From Sphingorhabdus sp. YGSMI21 (GTDB lineage: Bacteria > Pseudomonadota > Alphaproteobacteria > Sphingomonadales > Sphingomonadaceae): 64,000 nucleotides of DNA. Made by a program: the position numbers and the translations under genes. The notes beneath the pieces were generated by a model, which saw only the letters and a program-made list of their open reading frames with translations, made no database searches and was not told where the DNA came from. The stretch covers positions 387,001-451,000 of the forward strand of contig NZ_CP022548.1 of NCBI RefSeq assembly GCF_002776575.1. Reading direction: 5' to 3'. This document shows positions 25,222 through 33,366 of the stretch, in pieces (position 1 is the first letter of the stretch; each line of letters starts with the position of its first letter).

Positions 25222-25298
25222 CAATGAGATCGGACAGTTAGCAAACAAGTGGACCATTCTTTTTTGCCAAATGATCGCCCCTGACATAAGATTGACAT

Positions 25299-25820
25299 AT
25301 GACCATAGCCCGTTGCGATAATCTGAACGAGAAAGAGAAGCAGGTTCTTCACCTGCTTTTGCTCGGCCATGACGCGAAAACCGCGGCCCAGGAGGTCGGC
25401 GTAACCCCCAATGTCATAAACGAACGCCTGCGGTCTGCACGGCAAAAGCTGCAAGTGACCAGCAGCAAGGCGGCGGCCCGGATGCTTGCCGATCACGAAG
25501 GTCTGGCACCCAAATTTTTTGTACCCAAGAATATTGGGATTGTGCAAAAGCCGCATTCCGACGCAGTTTATCCCTTGCCTGGACAACAGGCAGCGTCACC
25601 GGACCGGGTCAGGGAAGTGCAATCGGCTTATCAGTCTTATTCCACTTTGTCAGGCTCGCTGCTCTCGGTGCCGTTCCGCAGGCAGGGAGAAACTGGTAAC
25701 GATCTGAGCAAGGGAGCGCGAATCTGGGCAATTGCCGACTTGTCGGTCAAACTCGCCTTTGCATTTGCCTTCGTCTGCCTCGCCGCAATAGTCGTGAGCA
25801 GGTTGCTGGGTTCGAACTAA
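25299..25820 (+). CDS. LuxR-type HTH regulator with C-terminal membrane anchor
   Basis: A 173-residue protein. Residues 7-55 form a LuxR/sigma-region-4 helix-turn-helix (LNEKEKQVLHLLLLGHDAKTAAQEVGVTPNVINERLRSARQKL). A linker of ~90 residues follows, and the end is one transmembrane helix (about 147-169, LAFAFAFVCLAAIVVSRLL). No receiver or ligand domain precedes the HTH. This compact layout, an N-terminal HTH tethered by a C-terminal helix, is common in sphingomonads, and such proteins probably answer to envelope signals. The ribosome site is weak. The gap upstream holds repeated heptamers that could be its own sites. Confidence 0.85.
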   Translation: MTIARCDNLNEKEKQVLHLLLLGHDAKTAAQEVGVTPNVINERLRSARQKLQVTSSKAAARMLADHEGLAPKFFVPKNIGIVQKPHSDAVYPLPGQQAASPDRVREVQSAYQSYSTLSGSLLSVPFRRQGETGNDLSKGARIWAIADLSVKLAFAFAFVCLAAIVVSRLLGSN

Positions 25821-25877
25821 TCTCTGCATGTTTTGTCACTAGTAAGCGCCGGCCTCCCCCGGCGTCCGGAGAGTTAC

Positions 25878-26246
25878 ATGTTGAAGCAACGTATTGAAGC
25901 CGCCCGCCCCATCGCCACGAAAATCCATGAGGTCGAGAAATCCCTCAATCTGACCATGGTCCAGATGGGAGAATTGATGAGCAGTATCGCCGCTGCCCGC
26001 ATGGCCCCCGGAACGCGTTTTTCGTTGACTGCAGGAATGGATGCTTCGGAAAAGCTGATCGCCGCTGCAGCGAGAACGGCCCGGTGCTACCGCGACGTGG
26101 TAGATGCACATGGGCATCTTGTCGCGGATCGTGAAGAAGCCGGATTGCGCACTGTCAGTTGGGGCGATTTTGCCGAATGCCCGCCGAACCCTACATCGGG
26201 CAGCGCCGAGACATCAGCTCCGCTCCGCATTGTCGAAAGCGCCTGA
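25878..26246 (+). CDS. Hypothetical protein
   Basis: A 122-residue, mainly helical soluble protein, not recognised: MLKQRIEAARPIATKIHEVEKSLNLTMVQMGELMSSIAAARMAPGTRFSLTAG, then AARTARCYRDVVDAHGHLVADREEAGLRTVSWGDFAECPPNP. It lies 57 bp after the LuxR-type regulator on the same strand and starts after a CCGGAGAG ribosome site, so the two are likely one transcript. The helix-rich N-terminal half could dimerise. It could be an accessory to the regulator, but that is only inferred from position. Confidence 0.72.
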   Translation: MLKQRIEAARPIATKIHEVEKSLNLTMVQMGELMSSIAAARMAPGTRFSLTAGMDASEKLIAAAARTARCYRDVVDAHGHLVADREEAGLRTVSWGDFAECPPNPTSGSAETSAPLRIVESA

Positions 26247-26300
26247 AAAATACAGGCAAATCTTGACCACACCAAGATTATTTGGTCCGGTTGAGAGATA

Positions 26301-26759
26301 ATGGGCCGGATCGAATTCTTCTTCTCCCTCTTGGCGGTCGTCTGTATTTATTCGACAGTCAAAGGTGGGCAGCCCGAAAGAAGGGCCGTGATTGTCTTCA
26401 TCGTCGGTGTGGCATTGTCGATGATCGCGGCCGCCCTTTCAAACCTCCGATTCTCGCAGCCCGAAATCGGTATTTTGATTAGTGATATGGCAATGTTGGC
26501 CGCCTTCATTGGACTGGCCTTGTATGCAGAAAGATACTGGACGTTATGGCTATGTTCCATGCAGGTAATTCAAGTGCTCTCTCATATTCCCCTGATGATT
26601 ATTCCGGAACTTCTTCCGCAAGCGTATTACGTAATAGTGGCTTTCTGGGCCTATCCGATGCTGATTGTTCTGGCGATGGGCACTTACCGTCATCAGCAAC
26701 GTCTTCGGCGGTACGGGGTCGACAGATCCTGGAGCGACTTTTCCAACTTGCAAAAATAG
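26301..26759 (+). CDS. Hypothetical four-helix membrane protein
   Basis: A 152-residue protein with four hydrophobic segments (about residues 4-17, 29-47, 58-80 and 88-126, the last probably two helices), a short basic loop, and a basic C-terminus (RHQQRLRRYG). No family recognised; the layout resembles small sphingomonad membrane proteins of the PNPOx-unrelated 'hypothetical' class. It starts 54 bp after the previous gene. Its 3' part overlaps, in another frame, the reading frame that encodes RadC (26546-27301). Confidence 0.75.
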   Translation: MGRIEFFFSLLAVVCIYSTVKGGQPERRAVIVFIVGVALSMIAAALSNLRFSQPEIGILISDMAMLAAFIGLALYAERYWTLWLCSMQVIQVLSHIPLMIIPELLPQAYYVIVAFWAYPMLIVLAMGTYRHQQRLRRYGVDRSWSDFSNLQK

Positions 26760-27301
26760 ACAATGCATCTGCGGTCGCCGCAGCGCTCATTGCCGAATTC
26801 GGCTCTATCGGGGCGGTCCTGCATTCCGAATCCCGGCCCGCCAAAAGCGCGCCTGCCCAGGCCATAATATCGCTGGTGCGCGAGGCGATGCTCGTGTCTT
26901 CCAGAGACAAGATGCTGGACCGCATTTGCCTGTCCAAGGCCGATGACGTGATCGAATATCTGATTGTCGCCATGGCGCGCCTTCCAGTGGAGGAAGTGCG
27001 GGTATTGTTTCTGGACAGCAAGAACCGGCTGATCTGTGATGAAGTCGTCAGCAGAGGCACGATTTCCGAAGCCCCCATCTATCCCCGGGAAATCTTGAAA
27101 CGGGCGCTCGCCGTCGACGCATCGGCGCTGATCCTCGCGCATAACCATCCGTCGGGCGATCCGGACCCCAGCGAAGGCGATATCGACGCGACCCGCAGGC
27201 TGCTGAAGGCAGCAAAGGAACTCGGGCTGACCGTGCACGATCATATCATCGTTGGCAGCGAAGGCTGGATCAGCCTGCGCGACTGGGTATCGTTCCAGTG
27301 A
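26546..27301 (+). CDS. radC: RadC family (JAB/MPN) protein
   Basis: A 251-codon frame whose conserved part starts near residue 58 (GRQILERLFQLA...IAEFGSIGAVL). The MPN/JAB domain carries VSRGTISEAPIYPREILKRAL, the metal motif HNHPSGDPDPSEGD and VHDHIIVG. The family's function is unsettled: an early link to DNA repair was not confirmed, and JAB folds are often zinc peptidases. The first ~57 residues are low-complexity, Ser-rich and read over the 3' part of the membrane-protein gene. No ATG, GTG or TTG exists in this frame between 26552 and the conserved part, so the true N-terminus is unclear. Confidence 0.8.
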   Translation: MAMFHAGNSSALSYSPDDYSGTSSASVLRNSGFLGLSDADCSGDGHLPSSATSSAVRGRQILERLFQLAKIDNASAVAAALIAEFGSIGAVLHSESRPAKSAPAQAIISLVREAMLVSSRDKMLDRICLSKADDVIEYLIVAMARLPVEEVRVLFLDSKNRLICDEVVSRGTISEAPIYPREILKRALAVDASALILAHNHPSGDPDPSEGDIDATRRLLKAAKELGLTVHDHIIVGSEGWISLRDWVSFQ

Positions 27302-27380
27302 AATTTCGATCTGTAAATATAAGTATCGTGCAGTTTCCGGCAGTATCTGATAGTATTGCAAACAAAGGGAGACCGGGATA

Positions 27381-29102
27381 ATGGCCTCACCAATTTCCGA
27401 TGAGCAACGCGCGAGGCTGCTCCGCGCGGAAACCCACACTTTGCTGCAATCACCGGATTTCATCCGTTCACCGGTCATGTCGCAACTGTTGAGCTATCTG
27501 GTCGAAGAGGCGATTTCCAATCCTGGCAATCCGCCGAAAGCCTATCAGGTCGCCGTGGACGGACTCGGCCGCACCGAGGATTTTGACGTTCAGGCCGACA
27601 GCTATCCCCGCGTTCAGGTCGGCCGGCTGCGCAAGATGCTCGGCACATATTATAATGCGCATCACAGCGCGACACGCCTGCACATCCCGATCGGCCATTA
27701 TGCCGTTGAGATTGCAACCGACGATCATGCGGTGCGAGCCGAGCAGAATAACGCCGCACCGGAGGCCGGACCCGGCGACGCCTATCGCGATAGCCCGCCG
27801 CCGGTCGATCCCGTTCGCGATCGCTGGTTCAACAACCGGCTGACTCTCATCGGCTTGTCGGCCATATTGCTGATCGCTGCGGCCGGCCTGATCTGGTTGA
27901 TGAACTCGTCCAATCCGGACGCTGCGGGGCCCGCGATGACATCGGATAACGAGACTTTGCCTCCGAAAATCTATATTGCCGCGTCACCGGCCGAGGCCGG
28001 CGTTGTCGGCAGCGACATGTCTGTCGAGATCCAGCAGTTTTTCGAAGACGCCTTTGCCCGTTCCTCGCAAGTGCGGCTGGCGGCGGCCGGCGGTCCGGAC
28101 ATTGCCTCGGTAAAGGGACAGAATGCATATCTGTTCGAAAGCAAGATCGTTGCCGGGCCGAGCGGTCCGGAGATAAAATTCCTGCTGACCTCGTTGATCC
28201 AGAATGAGACCATCTGGTCAGCGACAATCGCACTGCCGGATTCTCCGGCGGACTATCCCGAAAAGCTCGGACCGATATCGAGCCGGATCACCAGCATTTA
28301 CGGATTGATCGCGACCGACCAGCGCAAACGTCTGCCGGACAATGCCATGATCGGCTATCCCTGCCTGCTCCGGTTCGAAAGCTACCGGGCCAACCGCGAC
28401 CCCGACCAACTGCCGGTGGTCGAGTCCTGCATCGAGAAATCGCTGGTGGCAGATCCGTTTGACAGCCAGATTCTCGCCGCGGCCTCGTTCATTTCCTTTT
28501 TGCGCAAAGAGGCGACGGGCCGGGACCCCAATCCCGAGCAAGGGCTGGAATATGCCCGCCGGGCGATGGTTCGCGGTCGCGAAAATGCATCGGCAAATTT
28601 CGCGCTGGCCAGATCGAGCTTTTTCAACGGCAATTGCATTCGGGGAAAGGAATTCGCAGAAAAGGCCGCAGCACTGGACCCGTATGAAGCAACGATTCAG
28701 GCCCAGACCGGGGCCTTCCTGTTCGCGTGCGGCGACCCTGACGGAACCCAGTATCTTAGACGGGCGATCGCGCTCGATCCTCGCGGGTCACTGGTTGCGG
28801 AAACCGCTCTGGTGCTGACCTTGATGGCAGAGGGCAAGGACAGGCAGGCGCTGGAAGTCGCAGAGAGAATCATCCCGTCGAGCACCGGTGTCGGACCCTA
28901 TTATGATATCGCCATGGCCATGGTTTATGCGAAAAACGGTCGGATCGAGGATTCGCGGGAATCGTGGGACCGGCTGGTTGCCACCTATGGCAACGCAAGT
29001 GACGAAAGCCAGGAGCAATTGCTCAAGCGCCTGATCACCAATCCGATACTGGCCGAACGCGCCTTTCAGGTATTGCTGCGGGCGGGGGTGATCAACCAGT
29101 GA
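27381..29102 (+). CDS. Membrane-anchored regulator-like protein with TPR-type C-terminus
   Basis: A 573-residue protein. Residues 15-115 form a domain frequent in alphaproteobacterial signalling proteins (LLQSPDFIRSPVMSQLLSYLVEEAI, YQVAVDGLGRTEDFDVQADSYPRVQVGRLRKMLGTYY, LHIPIGHYAVEI), thought to be winged-helix-like and DNA-binding. A single transmembrane helix lies at about 155-173 (LIGLSAILLIAAAGLIWLM). The exterior part is a TolB-like region, then tetratricopeptide-like helices (QGLEYARRAMVRGRENASANFALARSSFFNGN, GKEFAEKAAALDPYEATI). It would thus link an envelope sensor to a cytoplasmic output. The start has GGGAGACC upstream. Confidence 0.82.
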   Translation: MASPISDEQRARLLRAETHTLLQSPDFIRSPVMSQLLSYLVEEAISNPGNPPKAYQVAVDGLGRTEDFDVQADSYPRVQVGRLRKMLGTYYNAHHSATRLHIPIGHYAVEIATDDHAVRAEQNNAAPEAGPGDAYRDSPPPVDPVRDRWFNNRLTLIGLSAILLIAAAGLIWLMNSSNPDAAGPAMTSDNETLPPKIYIAASPAEAGVVGSDMSVEIQQFFEDAFARSSQVRLAAAGGPDIASVKGQNAYLFESKIVAGPSGPEIKFLLTSLIQNETIWSATIALPDSPADYPEKLGPISSRITSIYGLIATDQRKRLPDNAMIGYPCLLRFESYRANRDPDQLPVVESCIEKSLVADPFDSQILAAASFISFLRKEATGRDPNPEQGLEYARRAMVRGRENASANFALARSSFFNGNCIRGKEFAEKAAALDPYEATIQAQTGAFLFACGDPDGTQYLRRAIALDPRGSLVAETALVLTLMAEGKDRQALEVAERIIPSSTGVGPYYDIAMAMVYAKNGRIEDSRESWDRLVATYGNASDESQEQLLKRLITNPILAERAFQVLLRAGVINQ

Positions 29103-29140
29103 CCGGGAAGCCCTCACGCATCATCGCGAGCGCTTCCCGG
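29103..29140. terminator. Hairpin directly after the membrane regulator gene
   Basis: CCGGGAAGC (29103-29111) and GCTTCCCGG (29132-29140) form a perfect 9-bp stem with a 20-nt loop right after the stop codon. It lacks a T-tract, so it is a weak terminator or an RNA-end protector. Confidence 0.55.
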
Positions 29141-29227
29141 CAGACAGCCCCGCAAGAACGGCTTGGGAGCCGTCGGCAATAGGAAAAACCGGATGAACGG
29201 CTAGCCACGGGATGCGTGAAACAACCG

Positions 29228-29845
29228 TCAGAAACTGGCGTTCAACCCGTCGACCACAAATTGCACGGCGAGCGCGCCGAGCAGCACACCAAGTACCCGG
29301 GTGATCACCGCCTCGACCTTGTTGCCCAATATCCGCATCAATGGTCCGGCCGCGATCAGTCCGAAAAGCGTCAGCAGCAGCACCGAGCCGAGGGCGCCAA
29401 GAATGACCAGCGCATTGTCGATGCCGTCGTGCTGGGATGTCAGCAGCATCACTGCGGCAATTGATCCCGGTCCGGCGATCATTGGCATGGCCATGGGGAA
29501 GATCGAGACATCCTCGATCTCGGGCTGTTCGATAATCTCCTGCGCCCGGTCCTCGCGCCGTTCGGTGCGTTTCTCGAACACCATTTCCAGCGCGATCAGG
29601 AACAGCATGATGCCGCCGGCGATACGGAAACTGTCGAGACTGATGCCGAGCGCGCTCAGCATCTGCTCGCCGAACAGGGCGAAAACCAACAATATGATCG
29701 CGGCAACGAATATGGCGCGGATGGCCATGACACGGCGGTCGCGCGGTGGCGCGCTGCTGGTCAGGCTGGCGTAGATCGGTGCGCAGCCGGGCGGATCGAT
29801 CACCACAAAAAAAGTGATGAAGGCGGAGATGAAGAGTTCGATCAT
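29228..29845 (-). CDS. MarC family integral membrane protein
   Basis: A 205-residue inner-membrane protein with six hydrophobic segments (about 2-22, 42-60, 70-88, 112-130, 143-165 and 178-198) and the family features VVIDPPGCAPIYASLT near the N-terminus and MAMPMIAGPGSIAAVM in the middle. MarC proteins were once tied to multiple antibiotic resistance, but this was not upheld, so the transported compound is unknown. It overlaps the upstream lipoprotein gene by 4 nt (ATGA) and is co-transcribed with it and folD. Confidence 0.95.
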   Translation of the reverse strand: MIELFISAFITFFVVIDPPGCAPIYASLTSSAPPRDRRVMAIRAIFVAAIILLVFALFGEQMLSALGISLDSFRIAGGIMLFLIALEMVFEKRTERREDRAQEIIEQPEIEDVSIFPMAMPMIAGPGSIAAVMLLTSQHDGIDNALVILGALGSVLLLTLFGLIAAGPLMRILGNKVEAVITRVLGVLLGALAVQFVVDGLNASF

Positions 29846-30561
29846 GATGCCGGTGCGTCGACCTTATATTCATGCACGCGCTTGAAGCTGCCGTCATCCT
29901 CAGCAAGGTCGACAAAAACGATGCGCCCGCCGCCATCAACAGACGACGCGTTCCAGATCAGGCTGCCATCGGCGGATGCCCCGCTCCTGCCCCTGTCTGA
30001 TGGCCCTGCAGGCGGAAAGGCTGCGGCAGTCCCCGCTTTGCACGAGGCGACCTCGGTTTCGACATAGTCGGGCTCCGTCAGCGGCGCGGCCAGCGGTACG
30101 CCATCATCGAATATCCATTTCCACTCCACATCCTTGCTCGGCTTGCGATTGCCGAAATTTTCCTGATGCCAGATGGTGGTAAAATGGCCGGTGGCTCCGC
30201 TCGCGCTTTGCCAGGCGCCGGTGGATACACCGATGCTGCCGTCGCAGGACATGTAGATTTTATGCGGCTGCCAGGTGACGGCTTGCGCCGGATCAGCCTT
30301 GCCCTTCAGCCATTGCTGCGCATTGACCAGATCGGGGGTGAACATGATCGCCTCGTCGGCGGCGGTGTCGCGAAATGCCGTCCACTGGCCCTTTTCCTGC
30401 GCCAGCCTGGCAAAGGACAGCTCCGCCTTGACGATGGCGCTGGGATTGGCGACCGGCTTTCCAATGACCCGGTTATAGCGTTCCCGGTCGTTGAGACGCC
30501 CGCCGCCGCTGGCACAGCTCGAAAGCATCAGTGCGATTCCGATAGCGGCAAACAGGCGCAT
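29842..30561 (-). CDS. Putative lipoprotein with NTF2-like domain
   Basis: A 239-residue lipoprotein: signal peptide with L-S-S-C (cysteine 16), then ASGGG. The core (about 30-170) resembles an NTF2/SnoaL-like fold: IVKAELSFARLAQEKGQWTAFRDTAADEAIMFTPDLVNAQQWL, then CDGSIGVSTGAWQ and HFTTIWHQEN...VEWKWIFDDGV. Proteins of this kind bind small ligands or have no known activity. The remaining ~60 residues are Gly/Ser-rich and end in beta strands. It overlaps folD upstream by 1 nt and marC downstream by 4 nt. Confidence 0.85.
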   Translation of the reverse strand: MRLFAAIGIALMLSSCASGGGRLNDRERYNRVIGKPVANPSAIVKAELSFARLAQEKGQWTAFRDTAADEAIMFTPDLVNAQQWLKGKADPAQAVTWQPHKIYMSCDGSIGVSTGAWQSASGATGHFTTIWHQENFGNRKPSKDVEWKWIFDDGVPLAAPLTEPDYVETEVASCKAGTAAAFPPAGPSDRGRSGASADGSLIWNASSVDGGGRIVFVDLAEDDGSFKRVHEYKVDAPAS

Positions 30562-31457
30562 TACAGACCCTCCGGTTTCTCCAGTCCGGCGCGCGCGGAT
30601 GCAGCGACCAGTGTGTTGCGCAATAGCACTGCAATGGTCATCGGGCCAACCCCTCCCGGTACCGGGGTAATGGCCCGGACATGATCCATGGCTTCGGCGG
30701 TGGCGACATCGCCGACCAGACGGCCTTTTTCCTTGCCCGGTTCGGGGTCGAGCCGGTTGATACCGACGTCGATCACGACGGCCCCGTCTTTCAGCCAGTC
30801 ACCCTTGACCATTTCGGCGCGACCAACGGCAGCGACAACAATATCGGCGCGGCGGACGACGTCGGGAAGGTCCCGGGTCCGGCTATGCGCCATGGTTACG
30901 GTGCAATTTTCAGCGAGCAGCAATTGCGCCATCGGCTTGCCCACCAGGATCGAGCGGCCCACGACCACGGCGTCCAGCCCGGTGAGGTCGCCCAATGTAT
31001 CTTTCAGCAGCATGAGACTGCCAAGCGGTGTGCACGGGATCAGCGCTTCTTCGCCATTGGCCAGCCGGCCGGCGTTGATCACGTGCAGGCCGTCGACATC
31101 CTTGTCCGGATCGATCGCCATGACCACGGCTTTTTCATCGAGACCTTCGGGCAGCGGCAATTGTACCAATATGCCGTCAACCGTCTCGTCGGCATTCAAC
31201 TGCTCGACCAGCGCGATCAGGTCTTCCTGCGCGACATCGGCGGGCAGCCGGTGTTCGAAACTTTCCATGCCGGCGGCGATGGTCGCCTTGTGCTTGGAGG
31301 CAACATAGACCTGGCTGGCGGGGTCCTCGCCGACCAGCACCACGGCCAGTCCCGGTGCGCGCCCTGCCTGTTTCACAAAGGCAGGTACGGCCTCCCTGAT
31401 CCGTTCACGCAGGCCGGCGGCGAAGGCCTTGCCGTCAATGATCTGCGCTGCGGTCAA
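30561..31457 (-). CDS. folD: Methylenetetrahydrofolate dehydrogenase / cyclohydrolase
   Basis: A 298-residue cytoplasmic bifunctional enzyme converting 5,10-methylene-THF to 10-formyl-THF with NADP+. Family motifs: [22 protein letters not shown] (with the catalytic Lys), [45 protein letters not shown] (NADP site) and [16 protein letters not shown] at the C-terminus. Length typical. It supplies the formyl donor for PurH (2553). It overlaps yggT upstream (ATGA) and the lipoprotein gene downstream by 1 nt. Confidence 0.98.
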   Translation of the reverse strand: MTAAQIIDGKAFAAGLRERIREAVPAFVKQAGRAPGLAVVLVGEDPASQVYVASKHKATIAAGMESFEHRLPADVAQEDLIALVEQLNADETVDGILVQLPLPEGLDEKAVVMAIDPDKDVDGLHVINAGRLANGEEALIPCTPLGSLMLLKDTLGDLTGLDAVVVGRSILVGKPMAQLLLAENCTVTMAHSRTRDLPDVVRRADIVVAAVGRAEMVKGDWLKDGAVVIDVGINRLDPEPGKEKGRLVGDVATAEAMDHVRAITPVPGGVGPMTIAVLLRNTLVAASARAGLEKPEGL

Positions 31458-31750
31458 CCGAGCAGAGCCTGGGCTATCGGGGGCAGGATTGCATCCTGCA
31501 ATATGATGATACCGATGATCACAACCATCGGGGTCAGATCAATGGCTCCGAAGTCCGGCATGATCCGCCGGATCGGCCGGTAGATCGGCGCAGTCAGCGC
31601 ATCGAGCGTGGTCCAGATCGCCCGGGCGATATCATTTTGCAGATTGATCACATTGAACGCGAGCAGCCAGCTCATGATCGCCTGCACGATGATGACGGTT
31701 ATCGCCACGTTGAGCAGGATGGAGATGATTTGAAGAATTGCGAATGCCAT
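31454..31750 (-). CDS. YggT family membrane protein
   Basis: A 98-residue protein with two hydrophobic segments (about 4-30 and 70-92) and the YggT core [15 protein letters not shown]...[30 protein letters not shown]. The family is linked to cell division and osmotic-shock survival in some bacteria; the biochemical role is unknown. The start at 31750 is chosen for AAAGGGG upstream and because the first helix begins there; an in-frame start at 31798 adds an unneeded 16 residues. It overlaps folD by 4 nt. Confidence 0.92.
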   Translation of the reverse strand: MAFAILQIISILLNVAITVIIVQAIMSWLLAFNVINLQNDIARAIWTTLDALTAPIYRPIRRIMPDFGAIDLTPMVVIIGIIILQDAILPPIAQALLG

Positions 31751-31847
31751 GGCGGCCCCTTTATCGATAATCTGGTAGAGCGGCCAGTGATTTGTCACGG
31801 ATTCCGCCAGAAAATTGCTGTATCACATATATAGGACAGCGAGCGGT

Positions 31848-32765
31848 TTAATCAACCGTATCGAAATCATCCCGCACCAGTGTACCCGCGCCCTTGCTGG
31901 TGAAGATTTCCAGCAGCATCGCGTGCGGAATCCGGCCATCCAGGATAACCGCCGCATCGACGCCTTCCTGAACCGCTTTCACACAGGTCTCGAGCTTTGG
32001 AATCATGCCGCCGGTGATGGTGCCTTCATCCACCAGAGTCTGGATCTTGGTCGGGTCGAGATCGGTCAGCAATTCGCCCTGCTTGTCGAGCACGCCGGGA
32101 ACATCGGTCAGCAGGAACAGCCGCGCGGCGCGCAGAGCCGAGGCCACGGCTCCGGCCATCGTGTCGGCGTTGATATTATAGGTTGCGCCATCGTCACCCA
32201 CGCCGATTGGCGCGATGACCGGGATCATCCCGGCAGCGGAAATCCGGTCGACGACGCTGCGATCCACTCTCTTGGGCTCGCCGACATAGCCGAGATCGAT
32301 AATCCGTTCGATATTGCTGTCCGGGTCGCGATTGGTGCGCCGCAGTTTCGTTGCCTTGACGAAACCGCCGTCCTTGCCGGAAATACCGATGGCGCTGCCG
32401 CCAGCCTGTCCGATCCAGCTGACCAGTTCCTTGTTGATCGCGCCGGAGAGCACCATCTCCGCGATTTCCGCGGTTTCTTTCGTGGTGACCCTCAGGCCAT
32501 CGACAAATTCGCTCTCGACGCCGACCCGTGCCAGCATCGCACCAATCTGCGGGCCGCCGCCATGCACAACCACCGGATTGATCCCGACCGCTTTGAGCAG
32601 CACTATATCCTGGGCAAAATTTCGGGCGAGCGTGGCGTCGCCCATCGCATGGCCGCCATATTTTACGACAAAGGTCTTGCCGGCATAGCGCTGCAGATAA
32701 GGCAAAGCATCGGTGAGCGTTTCCGCTTTGGCGAGCATGGCGGGATCGGGTGCGTGATCGGTCAT
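31848..32765 (-). CDS. argB: Acetylglutamate kinase
   Basis: A 305-residue enzyme for the second step of arginine synthesis, phosphorylating N-acetylglutamate. Motifs of the amino-acid kinase fold: [12 protein letters not shown] (glycine loop with the conserved Lys), [50 protein letters not shown] and [17 protein letters not shown]. The N-terminal helical extension, [17 protein letters not shown], is the type found in arginine-feedback-inhibited hexameric enzymes, which suggests inhibition by arginine. It stands alone between yggT and the peroxiredoxin gene. Confidence 0.97.
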   Translation of the reverse strand: MTDHAPDPAMLAKAETLTDALPYLQRYAGKTFVVKYGGHAMGDATLARNFAQDIVLLKAVGINPVVVHGGGPQIGAMLARVGVESEFVDGLRVTTKETAEIAEMVLSGAINKELVSWIGQAGGSAIGISGKDGGFVKATKLRRTNRDPDSNIERIIDLGYVGEPKRVDRSVVDRISAAGMIPVIAPIGVGDDGATYNINADTMAGAVASALRAARLFLLTDVPGVLDKQGELLTDLDPTKIQTLVDEGTITGGMIPKLETCVKAVQEGVDAAVILDGRIPHAMLLEIFTSKGAGTLVRDDFDTVD

Positions 32766-32804
32766 GGGCGTCTTTCAATCCAGGCTTGCGGCAAATGCAA
32801 GTAT

Positions 32805-33362
32805 TTAATCGGCTTTGGCCAATGCTTTCACTATTTCCAGCGTGCCCGCAACATGGCCGTGCGGCTTTGTCGCGCTGTGGACAAAGACGATTTTGCCCTG
32901 CCGGTCGATGACATAGCTGGTCCGGTTGGTCATCGCGAGGCCCGGTGCCATGCGGACCTGATAGCCGTTGATGATCTGGTCATCGGCGCGGGCAACCGCA
33001 AACTTGTTGCGGCATTCGGAGACGGAGAATTTCTTCAATCCTTCGATGTCATCGCCGGACATCCCGATCACGGTAGCCCCCGCAGCGTTGAATTCGGCTG
33101 TGGCTTCGGCGAACATATTGGCTTCGATCGTGCAGCCCTCGGTAAAGACCTTGGGAAAGAAATAAAGCACCACCGGACCGTCTTTCAGCTTTTCGGACAG
33201 CGAAAATTGGAATTCCTCGCCGGCCAGCGCACCACTGGTGGTGAAATCCGGCGCAGTAGCACCGATCTCAAGCGGCTCGGCATTGGCGCTGCGCGTGCTG
33301 TAGACGAAGGCTCCGCCGCCGATAATCGCCACGGCCAACAAGATCACGATCCACTTTTTCAT
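32805..33362 (-). CDS. Exported peroxiredoxin (AhpC/TSA, Bcp-like)
   Basis: A 185-residue peroxiredoxin with an N-terminal hydrophobic segment (residues 4-20, IVILLAVAIIGGGAFVY), so it is periplasmic or membrane-anchored, unlike AhpC. The peroxidatic site is FFPKVFTEGCTIEAN (cysteine ~77), where PxxxT/S-x-x-C is the family signature. ATVIGMSGDDIEGLKKF and SYVIDRQGKIVFVHS complete the fold. A second cysteine lies in SECRNKF. The electron donor is unknown. It starts 4 nt downstream of the mutS stop, so it is translated from the mutS transcript. Confidence 0.9.
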   Translation of the reverse strand: MKKWIVILLAVAIIGGGAFVYSTRSANAEPLEIGATAPDFTTSGALAGEEFQFSLSEKLKDGPVVLYFFPKVFTEGCTIEANMFAEATAEFNAAGATVIGMSGDDIEGLKKFSVSECRNKFAVARADDQIINGYQVRMAPGLAMTNRTSYVIDRQGKIVFVHSATKPHGHVAGTLEIVKALAKAD

Positions 33363-33366
33363 TTCA

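Larger units (their letters stand above)
24690..25298. other. AT-richer gene-poor intergenic region
   Basis: 609 bp without a supportable gene. It holds a perfect 13-bp inverted repeat (24771-24812), a 7-bp inverted repeat ATTCCGG-AAA-CCGGAAT around 24953-24969, and a cluster of TGTTACC/GGTAACA heptamers (25083-25221) upstream of the LuxR-type regulator. The frames open here (for example 24876-25169) lack ribosome sites and protein-like composition. Confidence 0.6.

Noticed and set aside
26670..26720. Frameshift joining the membrane-protein frame to radC
   Set aside because: The HQQRLRR stretch looks like a RadC N-terminal motif, but its spacing to the next conserved helix is about ten residues too short.
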